A stretch of DNA of 64,000 nt from Axinella damicornis (GCA_963931865.1 OZ007518.1:3434055-3498054), one strand, 5' to 3'; positions 1 through 10,764 are shown, numbered from the stretch's first letter. Translations and numbers: made by a program. Notes: generated from the letters alone by a model not told the origin.

Positions 1-662
1 GATTTGACTGAGTTTATCCACTGCTACTCTTCCATTATTCATTCATCATTATCCAGTCCAACCACTCCATCTTCCACGATTACGATTACCCTTTTATTAT
101 GCTCCTATTTATTATAATATTATGCTGATTGGTATATAGTATGTTGTTCGCCGTAATCAATTCAATGTGACCTGTATTCAAACTTAGTATGCCCCTTTAA
201 TTAACCCAATTGGGGACACCCTTTACATCATAGTTTCCCTTCCAACCTGCTTTCAAACAGGGCTCACAAGATGAGTTACATTAGCCCAAATAGGGTGAAA
301 CCCTTTCATTAAAGCAGTTGGCATAAAATTTCGCCTTTGTGTGGAAACACCAAGGGAAGATTTTATGCCAACCTTCACATTCAAACTGGGCTCACAAAAT
401 GAGTATGTCCCTTTAATTAACCCAATTAGGGTGAGACCCTTTAATTAAAGCAGTTGGCATAAAATTTTGCCTTTATGATACTGTGCAAAATGTACACGAG
501 GGAATTTTATGCATGACGCTTCAGCATAAAATTTTGCCATTATACAGCAAGACAAGTTCAGCATAAAATTTTGCCATTATACAGCAAGACAAGTTTGGCA
601 TAAAATTTTGCCATTATACAGCAAGACAAAAATACTTATTTTATGCCATTGTATGTACGACC
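1..662 (-). mobile_element. Right end of a Mutator-like element, cut by the window edge
   Basis: This stretch is the near-perfect reverse complement of 6032-6692, the left part of the complete element at 6032-9335, so it is a second copy in opposite orientation. Its outer end reads GTATGTACGACC at 662, matching the GGTCGTAC terminus at 6032. The remainder lies upstream of the window. It contains AT-rich units with the phrase ATAAAATTTTGCC. No coding sequence is visible. The duplicated target cannot be tested because the left end is missing. Confidence 0.75.
521..640. repeat. Tandem subrepeats inside the element terminus, about 37 bp x 3
   Basis: Three near-identical units of about 37 bp (CAGCATAAAATTTTGCC then ATTATACAGCAAGACAAG) sit just inside the element end. 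The same trio appears inverted at about 6060-6170 and again at about 9195-9305, so it is a constant part of the terminal repeat. Subterminal repeat clusters like this often bind transposase; that role here is inference. Confidence 0.8.
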
Positions 663-1436
663 ACGCACAAGAAATGAATCATGAGTCTATATTTATATTA
701 TCCATGATTGAATGAACGAGAATGTACTTCGCCCCCTGCACTTGTATTCGATGACAGCTCCGGATCCGCAGGTACAGTAGCCAAAATCTGCAGCACCCAT
801 CCTGAGAAGGGACATAGGCTGTGCCGTGGAGTGCATGCCATGCCCCGGAGAATGATCCCCAAAGAGACCACTGTCTGATTCAGAGTAACTGGACCGATAA
901 CGTTTACCGTACCTGCTGCATGCAGCTCCACCATGGGTATTATCCATGAGCTCCACCCATCCCACAAAAGCTGCCAAGAGCGGTTATAGCGCTGGCCTGG
1001 GAACGAGGCTACAAGTACTTTCAGGCCAGCCTCTCGCCGCGCCACACCTCCCCATAGTGGGTGTGGCGAGAGGCTGGCCGTGATAACTACCGTACGTAGC
1101 CGAGCGCTGCATTCCATGTTAGTGTTGAACCGCACCTGATGAATAGCATTATAATACTCGCGCACGCAATGTTATTCATCAGCCGAGAGTCTAGGAACTG
1201 GCTGGCTTGTGAGAGACTTCCAAAGTATTCTGCATGATAGCTAGCTAGCTAGAGTATGTCACCGATTTATAATTATATCGGACGACATGATTGTATAATC
1301 GGACCCCTTGAATGGGATGCGCTAGCGCCAAGCGCGACAGCATTTTGAGGTGAAAGTTTGGTAGTTTGCCTTTCTGACGTGTTTGCTCCTTCAAGTTCGA
1401 GCTCGAACAAGCAGCTGACCAAACACAAGAGCCAGG
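663..1436. other. Intergenic stretch with a hairpin; no gene recognised
   Basis: No convincing coding exon is visible. A TAGCC-family half-end (GGCCTGGGAACGAGGCTA) lies at 993-1010. A hairpin follows, with arms at about 1024-1047 and 1061-1079 (GCCAGCCTCTCGCC pairs with GGCGAGAGGCTGGC). Short open frames here have no recognisable domain. Confidence 0.5.
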
Positions 1437-1447
1437 GCTAATAGCAC

Positions 1448-1711
1448 AATGCACGCTGCAGAAGGCAGTGCATAGAGGCGGATAGTGGTGATCAGTCCGC
1501 GCGAAGCGCTGAAAAGTTTTCGCCTTCATTTTTCAGTTAGTTATCGGGATGGGCTCTCGTGGCTCCTTCGTGCTTTGCACTGCAAGTTAGAGACGCCAGC
1601 CCCCAAGAAACGAGGTGACGTAGCTATAAGTTAGTGCTAGATTTAGTACCATCCGCAGTCAGTTGTTTTGGGGGGGGGGGGGCTCAAGCCCCCCTATTAT
1701 CTCCGCCCCTG
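1448..1711 (+). mobile_element. Dispersed hAT-like non-autonomous repeat with G-run
   Basis: The block carries CAGTGCATAGAGGCGGATAG, a GATGGGCTCTCGTGGC core, a G-run at about 1670-1682, and ends in TCCGCCCCTG at 1711. That end is the reverse complement of CAGGGGCGGA, a typical hAT-type terminus. Relatives lie at 5364-5641, 54918-55260 and, inverted, at about 2590-2825. No transposase is encoded. The superfamily call rests on the terminus only. Confidence 0.55.
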
Positions 1712-2022
1712 AGAGCGCATGATGACATCATTGTTTTTTCACGGCGACTATAATATTATTACTCCTACTAAATTACTTCCTTACTTCAGATCGAGTGAAA
1801 GACCCACACTGCGATACTGTATTTTTATACGTCTCCTAGCTAGTTACCTGGAACTCAAGAAACTTGACGTAAGTTATCTCAAGAGGCCTACTAGGTTTTC
1901 GGGTTCCTATCTGATAAATTAGGCTGCACTAATCTTGTGTGCTCATTCCTCGAGCCTGGTTATAACCCAATTGAGTGGTTAGTGCAGTTTCTGTTAGTCC
2001 TTTGTTGCAAAATATAATTATA

Positions 2023-2246
2023 GTACAGTCGATTGCAGTTGCATTTGAACATAGCGTATTGCGTGACCGTGTGCGGCAACTCGGAACTTTCTGTGGATGG
2101 AGCTTCACGGAAATGACACGGCCTGGAATACACAAGAGTCTGGAAGACATGCAGGCACTTTCCATAAGTGTCATATTTGCAGAACTCAGTTTCCATGATA
2201 ATCCATGCAATGCGCAGTGTTCAAACGCAACTGCAATCGACTGTAC
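2023..2246. mobile_element. MITE with GTACAGTCGATTGCAGTTGC inverted ends
   Basis: Terminal inverted repeats GTACAGTCGATTGCAGTTGC begin at 2023 and end, inverted, at 2246, extending further inward with GTTCAAA-type similarity. Another full-length relative lies at about 55812-55986. Copy B's version (from 5944) is interrupted by the Mutator-like element. The intact reading here (TTCACGGAAATGACACGG at about 2102) therefore gives the empty target site for that insertion. The terminus resembles mariner-type ends, but a TA duplication is not clear. Confidence 0.7.
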
Positions 2247-2589
2247 CATACCAAGGCAGAGCCGGCGCATCCGGTACGGCCGGTACGGTTTAGGCCGTAC
2301 CACTTTTTAGTCGCCTAGGTACGGGTAACGGCTCTGGTGGACTGTTCATAGCTCGTGTCTCAGTCACGCCTTGTTGAGGTACGTGTTTTAGTCAGACAGT
2401 CTCCAGATCCAAGTCGCTGTGGCCTTTGTTGAAGGAGGCTGTAACAGTGTTTATAGTTCGTGTCTTCTAAAATTCGCAGCAGCTCGCTATGTCGCTCACG
2501 CTCTCCCAAATTAGTAGGCGTGGGCTACCGGTATCTTCCCCGTCCTAGAAGTTATGCGCGCAAAGCGCGCATTATCGTGACATCTCTAT

Positions 2590-2825
2590 TCCACGTCGAC
2601 GGTCACGGATGACACGGAAAGCAGAAAGCAGTTGTACAGTGCAGTGCAATGCACGAAGGTGCCACGAGAGCCCATCCAGACAACTGAAAAATGAAGGTGA
2701 AAATTTTTTTCGCGCTTTGCGCGGACAGATCGCCCCTTCGCGCCTCTATTCACTGCCTTCGGCAGTGGCCGTACCACTTCAAAATAGCTCGCGCCGGCGC
2801 TGCAAGGATTGCATAGTGCAGTGAA
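2590..2825 (-). mobile_element. Inverted copy of the hAT-like repeat
   Basis: Read on the minus strand this has the same core as 1448-1711 (GGGCTCTCGTGGCACCTTCG, preceded by a CATTTTTCAGTT-type stretch and a CGCAAAGCGCG segment). It lacks the long G-run. No coding capacity is seen. It lies in the block missing from segmental copy B. Confidence 0.55.
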
Positions 2826-2973
2826 ATGATACTTTTGAAGTACGTATACATTTCATTCATAGTAACAATGTACTATGGTATGTCTTAGATGTATGTCACA
2901 TCTATGTAGGAGTTAAGCTAGGCTGTGTGACATCATTTGCATGTGTGATATGTACTTCAAAGTATCATTTCAC
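2821..2973. mobile_element. Short MITE with GTGAAATGATACTTTGAAGTAC ends
   Basis: The 22-bp ends GTGAAATGATACTTTTGAAGT (2821 on) and their inverted partner ending at 2973 bracket about 150 bp of AT-rich DNA. The same structure, missing its outermost bases, occurs in copy B from 9449. It lies upstream of the secreted-protein gene, so it could be part of that gene's 5-prime region; that is inference. Confidence 0.6.
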
Positions 2974-3296
2974 TATGCAATTCTAGGTATCATGATACTT
3001 GAGCTGGAATACAAGGCCCATATAGCTACGACATGTAATGGAGCATGTATAGTTTTGCAACAAGTACTCATAGAAACTGCACTAACTGCTCTTGGGGTGT
3101 AAGCTTTTTATTTACAGTAGTGTGTCATGGTAGTACGTGAATCTGGTAGCTATAAGTTACTTACAGTATACATCTGTTGTTTTGCTAACTTCTAAAACCG
3201 AACAATATCAATAGTTCAGTACATTTTGATTTGGTAACTTCGGCCCGACTACCGCATATCCAATTATTCCAATAGTGTAAACTTTCTTTTGCAGGC

Positions 3297-3869
3297 ATGA
3301 TGATGCTACTTAAGGCTGCACTTGCACTTGCAGTGGGTCTCACTTGCGTTTTTAAGGTTGGGGGAGTTTGTTCAACTGGTGATTCGATTGCCCATGTCAT
3401 ATCCTCTCAAGCACACTGCACAGAAGAGACCAGGGCACCAACAAAAGATTGCAGGTGGCCAGCGGGTCTTAACACTAACGTTGATCAGATTGTTCACGGT
3501 GGGGAAATCATTGCTTATCAGATTCAATGGTTCAATGGCGCATGGTCTGGCTGGTATGTCACAGGGGTGAACGATATTGATTCGAAGTTCAATCCATATG
3601 GTCGCAATTGTTCCATTACATACGGGGCTAATTCTATGCGTCGAGTGTGGAGTTATTTCTATGACCATCATCACAAGTACATTATCTGCTATAACACAGG
3701 AAAAAATCTGCAAATCACAATGCCTGCAATTCCCAATTCACACGGTTTTCACAACAAATCGAATTTTTTTTGTAGTGGTTGTGTTTCAAATCAGCATTTT
3801 CACAGTATTGCATCTTGTTTGCACCTATACTTGGTGATTAGCACCTTTCACACAATACTTTCACAATGA
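3297..3869 (+). CDS. Small secreted protein, copy A, with MITE-encoded tail
   Basis: The product is unrecognised. The first 133 codons match the intact paralog at 9922-10326: a hydrophobic signal peptide (residues about 2-24), then a Cys- and Trp-containing domain with WYVTGVNDID and WSYFYDHHHKYIICYN. The ATG follows a pyrimidine-rich CTTTCTTTTGCAG acceptor by two bases, so a 5-prime non-coding exon is likely. In this copy a Harbinger-like MITE inserted at the stop codon, so the frame runs on for 57 residues of transposon-derived sequence and stops at 3869. The core is conserved, so the protein may still be made with an altered C-terminus. Function, and whether the tail is tolerated, are unknown. 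Confidence 0.6.
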   Translation: MMMLLKAALALAVGLTCVFKVGGVCSTGDSIAHVISSQAHCTEETRAPTKDCRWPAGLNTNVDQIVHGGEIIAYQIQWFNGAWSGWYVTGVNDIDSKFNPYGRNCSITYGANSMRRVWSYFYDHHHKYIICYNTGKNLQITMPAIPNSHGFHNKSNFFCSGCVSNQHFHSIASCLHLYLVISTFHTILSQ

Positions 3870-4057
3870 TTGTATATACAATGGCTGGTTTAAAGAATAC
3901 AACAGAATTGCAACCTTTTGACTTTCTGGCAAAATCACAACTCTTGTGTTCGGTACATTACAGTTGCGTTTGGTAAAATGTGAAAGAGTTGCGAATTAGT
4001 TGAATTCACAAGACGACGAAGAATGCAACCCTTGTCTTTGCCATATTTTTTCCTGTG
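3695..4057. mobile_element. Harbinger-like MITE, 363 bp, TAA duplication
   Basis: The element begins CACAGGAAAAAATCTGCAAA and ends with the inverted ATTTTTTCCTGTG. It is flanked by TAA at 3692-3694 and 4058-4060. Segmental copy B has the uninterrupted site CTATAACTGAATTAAG at about 10318, so the insertion and its 3-bp target are shown directly. Inverted ends with a TWA duplication are typical of PIF/Harbinger elements. It encodes no transposase. Confidence 0.85.
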
Positions 4058-4119
4058 TAACTGAATTAAGCGACTACTTTATGAGTGCAAAACTAGTACT
4101 GTAGTTTGTATATTTTCAG

Positions 4120-5006
4120 TATACACAGCACTTTAGTTTGAGTATACACTGCACTTAATTTGTTCTTTAGTTTGAGTATACACTGCACTTAATTTGTTCT
4201 TTAGTTTGAGTATAATTATATACACTGTTCCAAATGCATGCCATTGTATTAGCTCTAACCATGCAATATTATTCATTGAGGAAGTTGGTGTAGCTAGCTC
4301 TGTCACTAGCAGTGTGCACGTGAAATATGTGGAGGTGGTGTAGTTAGAGCAGTACTGGTGGGTGATGAAATTCATGTATCAATAAAGTTATATATTAACT
4401 CTAGCTGTAGCTGCTAAGCAATTATAACTTCTGCTCACCAACTGTTACTATAGTAGCACTACAATTATAATTGTTTGAAGTTGTGAGCAAGTAGGTCTTT
4501 AAGTATACCGGAGTGAGATAAAATTGGAACTCAAGGTTACGCTCTGTCAATGGCACATGCAGCAATCACTCCAGTCAGCAAGCTTAGCTATATGATGCTT
4601 GTAGGATATTTGTTCTCACATCTACTCTATACATCTACTCACTAATTTCAATGGGTTGTCAGCTACCAAATGGACCAGCAGTTGCATATGCCACTGCAAC
4701 AAGTTTGAACAGCAAAATGATCCTATGGCAGTTGGAGAAAACTAATAGTAACTGTCAGGAGTTCCTATGTAGTTATTGGTCGCAGTGACACTCATTTCAC
4801 AGTTCCACATATGGGTGGATTTACTGATATTGGCTCAACAACTGCTCTGATTGATGAACGGCCTGATACTGGACCGAATGAACTATATAAATCAGCAGCT
4901 AGTTAACTTGATGCAGTAGCTAGGTATTAGATATGAGAGCATAGGGAAGATTTTACATGAAAGCCAACTTGAGTAAATGAGCTTCTATTTTAAGCGTTGG
5001 ATAATG
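4120..5006 (+). other. 3-prime part of copy A: short tandem repeat and decayed exon-like DNA
   Basis: 4128-4215 holds about three 34-bp units (TTTAGTTTGAGTATACACTG plus CACTTAATTTGTTC). 4499-4905 matches 10785-11193 of copy B. That segment looks exon-like in places (LPNGPAVAYATATSL in one frame), but the frames change within it and differ between the copies. I do not recognise a family and treat it as decayed or non-coding. Confidence 0.4.
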
Positions 5007-5008
5007 AT

Positions 5009-5048
<40 letters not shown>
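5009..5048 (+). repeat. 40-bp G homopolymer
   Basis: An unbroken run of G lies at the junction between segmental copy A and the hAT-like MITE. Its length should be treated as approximate, because such runs are poorly resolved by sequencing. Confidence 0.9.
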
Positions 5049-5053
<5 letters not shown>

Positions 5054-5055
5054 AG

Positions 5056-5353
5056 CAATGTTGTTTTAGTTAACTAAACTTACTAAAACTATAATGCATT
5101 TTAGTATGGCATATTTCACTTTAGTAATTAAAACTAAAACTAAAATGAGGACTGTCTCAGCCTGTTAATTAAAACTACAACTAAACTAGAATGAAAATCA
5201 CCCAAAAATGGTGTTTACTGAAACTAAAAGAGCCTTTACTAACCCTTTTGAGATTTAGTAATTAAAACTAAAACTAAACTAAACAATGCGACTTCTACCT
5301 ATTTGAAACCAAAAACTAAACTATTTCAGTTTCAGATAACTAAAACAACATTG
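5056..5353. mobile_element. hAT-like MITE, 298 bp, 8-bp duplication
   Basis: Terminal inverted repeats CAATGTTGTTTTAGTTA open at 5056 and close at 5353. Flanks are GTTAATAG at 5048-5055 and GTTAATAG at 5354-5361, an exact 8-bp duplication. The paralogous site at 1437 (GCTAATAGCACAATGC) lacks the element. The interior is a degenerate TTTTAGTTTTAGTT sequence. A second copy lies inverted at 54007-54295. An 8-bp duplication suggests hAT mobilisation. Confidence 0.8.
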
Positions 5354-5363
5354 GTTAATAGCA

Positions 5364-5580
5364 CAATGCACGCTGCAGAAGGCAGTGCATAGAGGCGGAT
5401 AGTGCCGATCAGTCCGCGCGAAGCGCTGAAAATTTTTCGCCTTCATTTTTCAGTTAGTTATCAGGATGGGCTCTCGTGGCTCCTTCGTGCTTTACACTGC
5501 AAGTTAGAGACGCCAGCCCCCAAGAAACGAGGTGACGTAGTAAGTTAGTGCTAGATTTATTACCATCCGCAGTCAGTTGT

Positions 5581-5614
<34 letters not shown>

Positions 5615-5641
5615 CTCAAGCCCCCTATTATCTCCGCCCCT
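5364..5641 (+). mobile_element. hAT-like repeat in copy B, with 32-bp G-run
   Basis: This is the counterpart of 1448-1711, with the same GATGGGCTCTCGTGGC core and TCCGCCCCTG terminus at 5641. The G-run at 5583-5614 is much longer than the 14 G of copy A, showing how quickly the homopolymer changes. Confidence 0.55.
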
Positions 5642-7470
5642 GAGAGCGCATGATGACATCATTGTTTTTTCACGGCGACTATATTATTACTCCTACTAAA
5701 TTACTTCCTTACTTCAGATCGAGTGAAAGACCCACACTACGATACTGTATTCTTATACGTACACGTCTCCTAGCTAGTTACCTGGAACTCAAGAAACTTG
5801 ACGTAAGTTATCTCAAGAGGCCTACTAGGTTTTCGGGTTCCTATCTGATAAATTAGGCTGCACTTGTGTGCTCATTCCTCGAGCCTGGTTAAAACCCAAT
5901 TGAGTGGTTAGTGCAGTTTCTGTTAATCCTTTGTTGCAAATAGTACAGTCGATTGCAGTTGCATTTGAACATCGCGTATTGCGTGACCGTGTGCGGCAAG
6001 AACTTTCTGTGGATGGAGCTTCACGGAAATGGGTCGTACATACAATGGCATAAAATAAGTATTTTTGTCTTGCTGTATAATGGCAAAATTTTATGCCAAA
6101 CTTGTCTTGCTGTATAATGGCAAAATTTTATGCTGAACTTGTCTTGCTGTATAATGGCAAAATTTTATGCTGAAGCGTCATGCATAAAATTCCCTCGTGT
6201 ACATTTTGCACAGTATCATAAAGGCAAAATTTTATGCCAACTGCTTTAATTAAAGGGTCTCACCCTAATTGGGTTAATTAAAGGGACATACTCATTTTGT
6301 GAGCCCAGTTTGAATGTGAAGGTTGGCATAAAATCTTCCCTTGGTGTTTCCACACAAAGGCGAAATTTTATGCCAACTGCTTTAATGAAAGGGTTTCACC
6401 CTATTTGGGCTAATGTAACTCATCTTGTGAGCCCTGTTTGAAAGCAGGTTGGAAGGGAAACTATGATGTAAAGGGTGTCCCCAATTGGGTTAATTAAAGG
6501 GGCATACTAAGTTTGAATACAGGTCACATTGAATTGATTACGGCGAACAACATACTATATACCAATCAGCATAATATTATAATAAATAGGAGCATAATAA
6601 AAGGGTAATCGTAATCGTGGAAGATGGAGTGGTTGGACTGGATAATGATGAATGAATAATGGAAGAGTAGCAGTGGATAAACTCAGTCAAATCAGACGGA
6701 CATCCTTATCGGGAACTTGATTGTGCAATATTGGCATCCAATCGAGCCATCCAGTTCCCCGTCTTAACGTTGAACTCTATCAATGTTCCCTTATACCTAG
6801 CCTCGTTCCCAGGCCCGAGACCATCATTGTACCTAACTTCAACACGTTGACCTATTCCTTTGAAAGTATTGGTAATCAGACTCTAAACCCAATCAGAGGG
6901 ACTAAATCAGACTCTAAATCCAAATCACTACGGCATTTTCTACTGTTATTGAAATTATATACTTCGCTTGTCTGGGGGACCAAGTTGTGCATCTTGGTCT
7001 GAGTCCATGGCCATCTGCTTTTCACGCTGATGCTTCCGTGAAGTTGCTGACTTGTGTCGACTCTTCTCAGTCTGGCTTCTATATGTCATACTGCTTTGCT
7101 TCTCAGCTGCTAATGCTTTCGCTTAATCAGATGTTCCATGCAAAGATGTGGGGTTTTCTTGCCACTGCAAAAACAAAGGGGTTGTTTTAACCTAGCTGTA
7201 GGGGTATATCAGTTTAGACTTGACCACTAGCTATAGGTCACCTCTCCAATCCCAGACATGCAGACGGGTAACCAATTAAGCCAATCCAAATGTCGGAAGG
7301 GAAGCTGCACATGTATTTTTCTACGGTTTGTGCAGTTAGGGGATTATAGGAATCACAAGTGCAGCTGCACTTCTAGCATTCCGATAATACTTTGCTACTT
7401 TAGCTACATGACTTATATAATTGTTTACTGAAATTCGAGTGGTCAAGCAAGTTGCTCCACTCATATGCAC

Positions 7471-7797
7471 CTTGTTTGGTAGTGAAGCTGCAACTGGGAC
7501 AACCCCACCTGGGTTACATTGTTTGGTAGTGAAGCTGCAACTGGGACAACCCCACCTGGGTTACATTGTTTGGTAGTGAAGCTGCAACTGGGACAACCCC
7601 ACCTGGGTTACATTGTTTGGTAGTGAAGCTGCAACTGGGACAACCCCACCTGGGTTACATTGTTTGGTAGTGAAGCTGCAACTGGGACAACCCCACCTGG
7701 GTTACATTGTTTGGTAGTGAAGCTGCAACTGGGACAACCCCACCTGGGTTACATTGTTTGGTAGTGAAGCTGCAACTGGAACAACCACACCTGGGTT
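7471..7797 (+). repeat. 47-bp tandem repeat, about seven units
   Basis: Units of TGTTTGGTAGTGAAGCTGCA plus ACTGGGACAACCCCACCTGGGTTACAT repeat almost without change, the last one diverged. It lies in the interior of the Mutator-like element. Near-identity of the units suggests recent expansion or a collapsed or expanded assembly. Confidence 0.9.
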
Positions 7798-8573
7798 AAA
7801 GCAACCCTTCTGAATTTGCAGTGATATATACTGTCCTGGTTTATTTGCTCCACACCATTAGCTATAGTATTTCGTGGAATACCATGCCAATCTGCATACT
7901 GGTGCTGAGTAAGCATTTGCAATTGGGGAAGGCGTGCACGTCCACCATTCACCCCAGTGTGAAGTCTGACTCCGTGATGCCACAATCTGCTTCTCACCGA
8001 GGAGTGCTTCTTCTGTTAGAGGAACAATGTGCTTTATTTCTGCAAAGCTTAGGCTGCCTTTAAGAGTACAGAACATTTTTAACTCCTCAGACGTGCATTT
8101 GGCAGAGGTCACTGAACGAGCTATTGTGCAGAATGCATCATGGCCTCCTTTACGGCTACATACTGGTATACGTGCGCCACTGTAAAAGGAAAAGGGTTGT
8201 TTTAACTATGCAGGCTCTGGTCACCATAGTTGCATCTCAGTGCCTCCTCCACTGTGGTGGTCAAAGAATGTACCCACAGCCACAAATGTTGCGTAGCTTC
8301 ACTTATATTATAGATTATAGGTACGTGACTTAGCTACCCATCTGTATGTCTGTTGGAGGACCTATAGTGGTCAAGCAGTGTAAATGATCTGCTTGAATGC
8401 AAATTGTTTGGAAGAGCAGCTGCATACACTTCTATAAGAAACTTGACCGAGGATATCTTAACAGGCCTAGTTACTAGGATTTCCTATCCAATAGCTAACA
8501 AGATCAAAGTAGGTTGCACTTGTGTGCTCATTCCTTGATCACCAAGGAGGCACTGAGATGCAACTGAGGTGAC

Positions 8574-8641
8574 CACAGCCTGGTTAAAACTCATTTTACA
8601 GTGCACTGTAAAATGAGAAAGGTTGTTTTAACCAGGCTGTG
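8574..8641. repeat. Palindrome inside the Mutator-like element
   Basis: CACAGCCTGGTTAAAAC at 8574 pairs with GTTTTAACCAGGCTGTG ending at 8641. The centre TTTTACAGTGCACTGTAAAA is a perfect inverted repeat. It could be a nested MITE; related half-ends (GGTTGTTTTAAC) occur near 7178 and 8192. Confidence 0.65.
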
Positions 8642-9921
8642 TATTAGCATATATTGCGTGTCCACTCTATCCCTACATATAGACTCTACCGAGTCTATGA
8701 TATTCTGTATTCATAGGGGTTGTAAATACAATGGGACTTCTGTCTTGCAAGCTTGCCCACACCCACCCACAACTACTGTGCAGCCCTTCTCATGTGATCG
8801 AACTCCTCCCATGTGCACAATTACGAGTTTGTTCCAATGTCAGTGAGTCCCAAGTGCTGCAGCTGCATTCCCATGCTGCACCAATGGTATTCATAGTTCA
8901 TATGTATAACTACTGCAGTACATACAGAACAGTGTGATGATATTCATGAATTCAATTGTGATGCTAGAACACGTGCATGATATAAAGTAGTCAGCATAAA
9001 ATTTCGCCTTTGTGTGGAAACACCAAGGCAAGATTTTATGCCAACCTTCACATTCAAACTGGGCTCACAAAATGAGTATGTCCCTTTAATTAACCCAATT
9101 AGGGTGAGACCCTTTAATTAAAGCAGTTGGCATAAAATTTTGCCTTTATGATACTGTGCAAAATGTACACGAGGGAATTTTATGCAGGACGTTTCAGCAT
9201 AAAATTTTGCCATTATACAGCAAGACAAGTTCAGCATAAAATTTTGCCATTATACAGCAAGACAAGTTTGGCATAAAATTTTGCCATTATACAGCAAGAC
9301 AAAAATACTTATTTTATGCCATGTTCTGCACGACCACGGAAATGACACGGCCTGGAATACACAAGAGTCTGGAAGACATGCAGGCACTTTCCATGAGTGT
9401 CATGTTTGCAGAACTCAGTTTCCATGATAATCCATGCAATGCGCAGTGATACTTTTGAAGTACGTATACATTTCATTCATAGATTAACAATGTACTATGG
9501 TATGTCTTAGATGTATGTCACATCTATGTAGGAGTTAAGCTGTGTGACATCATTTGCATGTGTGATATGTACTTCAAAGTATCATTTCACTATGCAATTC
9601 TAGGTATCATGATACTTGAGCTGGAATACAAGGCCCATGTAGCTACGACATGTAATGGAGCATGTATAGTTTTGCAACAAGTACTCATAGAAACTGCACT
9701 AACTGCTCTTGGGGTGTAAGCTTTTTATTTACAGTAGTGTGTCATGGTAGTACGTGAATCTGGTAGCTATAAGTTACTTACAGTATACATCTGTTGTTTT
9801 GCTAACTTAAGCTTCTAAAACCGAACAATATCAATAGTTCAGTACATTTTGATTTGGTAACTTCGGCCCGACTACCGCATATCCAATTATTCCAATAGTG
9901 TAAACTCTTTCTTTTGCAGGC

Positions 9922-10326
9922 ATGATGATGCTACTTATTAAGGCTGCTCTTGCACTTGCAGTGGGTCTCACTTGCGTTTTTGAGGTTGGGGGAGTTTGTT
10001 CAACTGGTGATTCGATTGCCCATGTCATATCCTCTCAAGCACACTGCACAGAAGAGACCAGGGCACCAACAAAAGATTGCAGGTGGCCAGCGGGTCTTAA
10101 CACTAACGTTGATCAGATTGTTCACGGTGGGGAAATCATTGCTTATCAGATTCAGTGGTTCAATGGCGCATGGTCTGGCTGGTATGTCACAGGGGTGAAC
10201 GATATTGATTCGAAGTTCAATCCATATGGTCGCAATTGTTCCATTATGTACGGGGCTAATTCTATGCGTCGAGTGTGGAGTTATTTCTATGACCATCATC
10301 ACAAGTACATTATCTGCTATAACTGA
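9922..10326 (+). CDS. Small secreted protein, copy B (intact)
   Basis: A 134-residue protein of unrecognised family. Residues about 2-24 are a signal peptide (MMMLLIKAALALAVGLT, then CVFEVGGVC). The mature part has Cys at CSTGDS, AHC, DCRW, NCS and IICYN, and a Trp/aromatic-rich stretch with WYVTGVNDID and RRVWSYFYDHHHKYIICYN at the C-terminus. The ATG sits two bases after a CTTTCTTTTGCAG acceptor, implying an upstream non-coding exon. It is the intact paralog of the gene at 3297; the stop TGA falls exactly where the MITE lies in copy A. The signal peptide and Cys content imply an extracellular role; activity is unknown. Confidence 0.7.
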   Translation: MMMLLIKAALALAVGLTCVFEVGGVCSTGDSIAHVISSQAHCTEETRAPTKDCRWPAGLNTNVDQIVHGGEIIAYQIQWFNGAWSGWYVTGVNDIDSKFNPYGRNCSIMYGANSMRRVWSYFYDHHHKYIICYN

Positions 10327-10764
10327 ATTAAGCGACTACTTCATGAGTGCAAAACAAGTACTGTAGTTTGTATATTTTCAGTATACACTGCACTTTAGTT
10401 TGAGTATACATGCACTGCACTTTGTTCTTTAGTTTGAGTATACACTGCACTTAATTTGTTCTTTAGTTTGAGTATAATTATATACACTGTTCCAAATGCA
10501 TGCCATTGTATTAGCTCTAACCATGCAAAATTATTCATTGAGGAAGTTGGTGGTATTTAGCTGTAGCTAGCTCTGTCACTAGCAGTGTGCACGTGGAATA
10601 TGTGGAGGTGGTGTAGTTAGAGCAGTACTGGTGGGTGATGAAATTCATGTATCAAATAAAGTTATATAATTATTAACTCTAGCTCCAGCTGCTAAGCAAT
10701 TATAACTTATAACTGACCAATCAGATTTTACTGAGAGATTTCAGCTAGTAGTGACACCTGACTA

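Larger units (their letters stand above)
1437..5006. repeat. Segmental duplication, copy A
   Basis: From GCTAATAGCACAATGCACGC onward this matches 5354-6031 followed by 9345-11293 in the same order and orientation. Differences explained by events: a 363-bp MITE present only here (3695-4057), a 3.3-kb element present only in copy B, and about 609 bp (about 2220-2829) missing from copy B between short GCAGTG matches. Both copies carry a version of the same small secreted-protein gene. The homology ends at the G-run starting at 5009. Confidence 0.85.
6032..9335 (+). mobile_element. Mutator-like non-autonomous element, 3.3 kb, long terminal inverted repeats
   Basis: The ends GGTCGTACATAC (6032) and TGCACGACC (9335) are inverted. 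The similarity runs inward about 345 bp (to about 6376 and from about 8996). The flanks are identical 9-bp direct repeats ACGGAAATG at 6023-6031 and 9336-9344. The uninterrupted target TTCACGGAAATGACACGG is present in copy A at about 2102. Long inverted ends plus a 9-bp duplication fit the Mutator superfamily. The interior holds a 47-bp tandem array, a palindrome and no recognisable transposase, so it must be mobilised in trans. An inverted second copy begins at the window edge (1-662). Confidence 0.8.

Noticed and set aside
698..1165. 155-codon minus-strand open frame
   Set aside because: No leader, domain or paralog support; it crosses a hairpin and a MITE half-end.
1..6692. A single 6.7-kb transposon bounded by 660-bp terminal inverted repeats
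   Set aside because: The repeat end at 6032 belongs to an element that closes at 9335 with an exact 9-bp duplication, and 1-662 is the end of a second copy that starts outside the window. The apparent unit is two separate insertions.
7471..7797. CRISPR-like array from the 47-bp repeats
   Set aside because: The units are contiguous with no unique spacers, and the context is a eukaryotic transposon.
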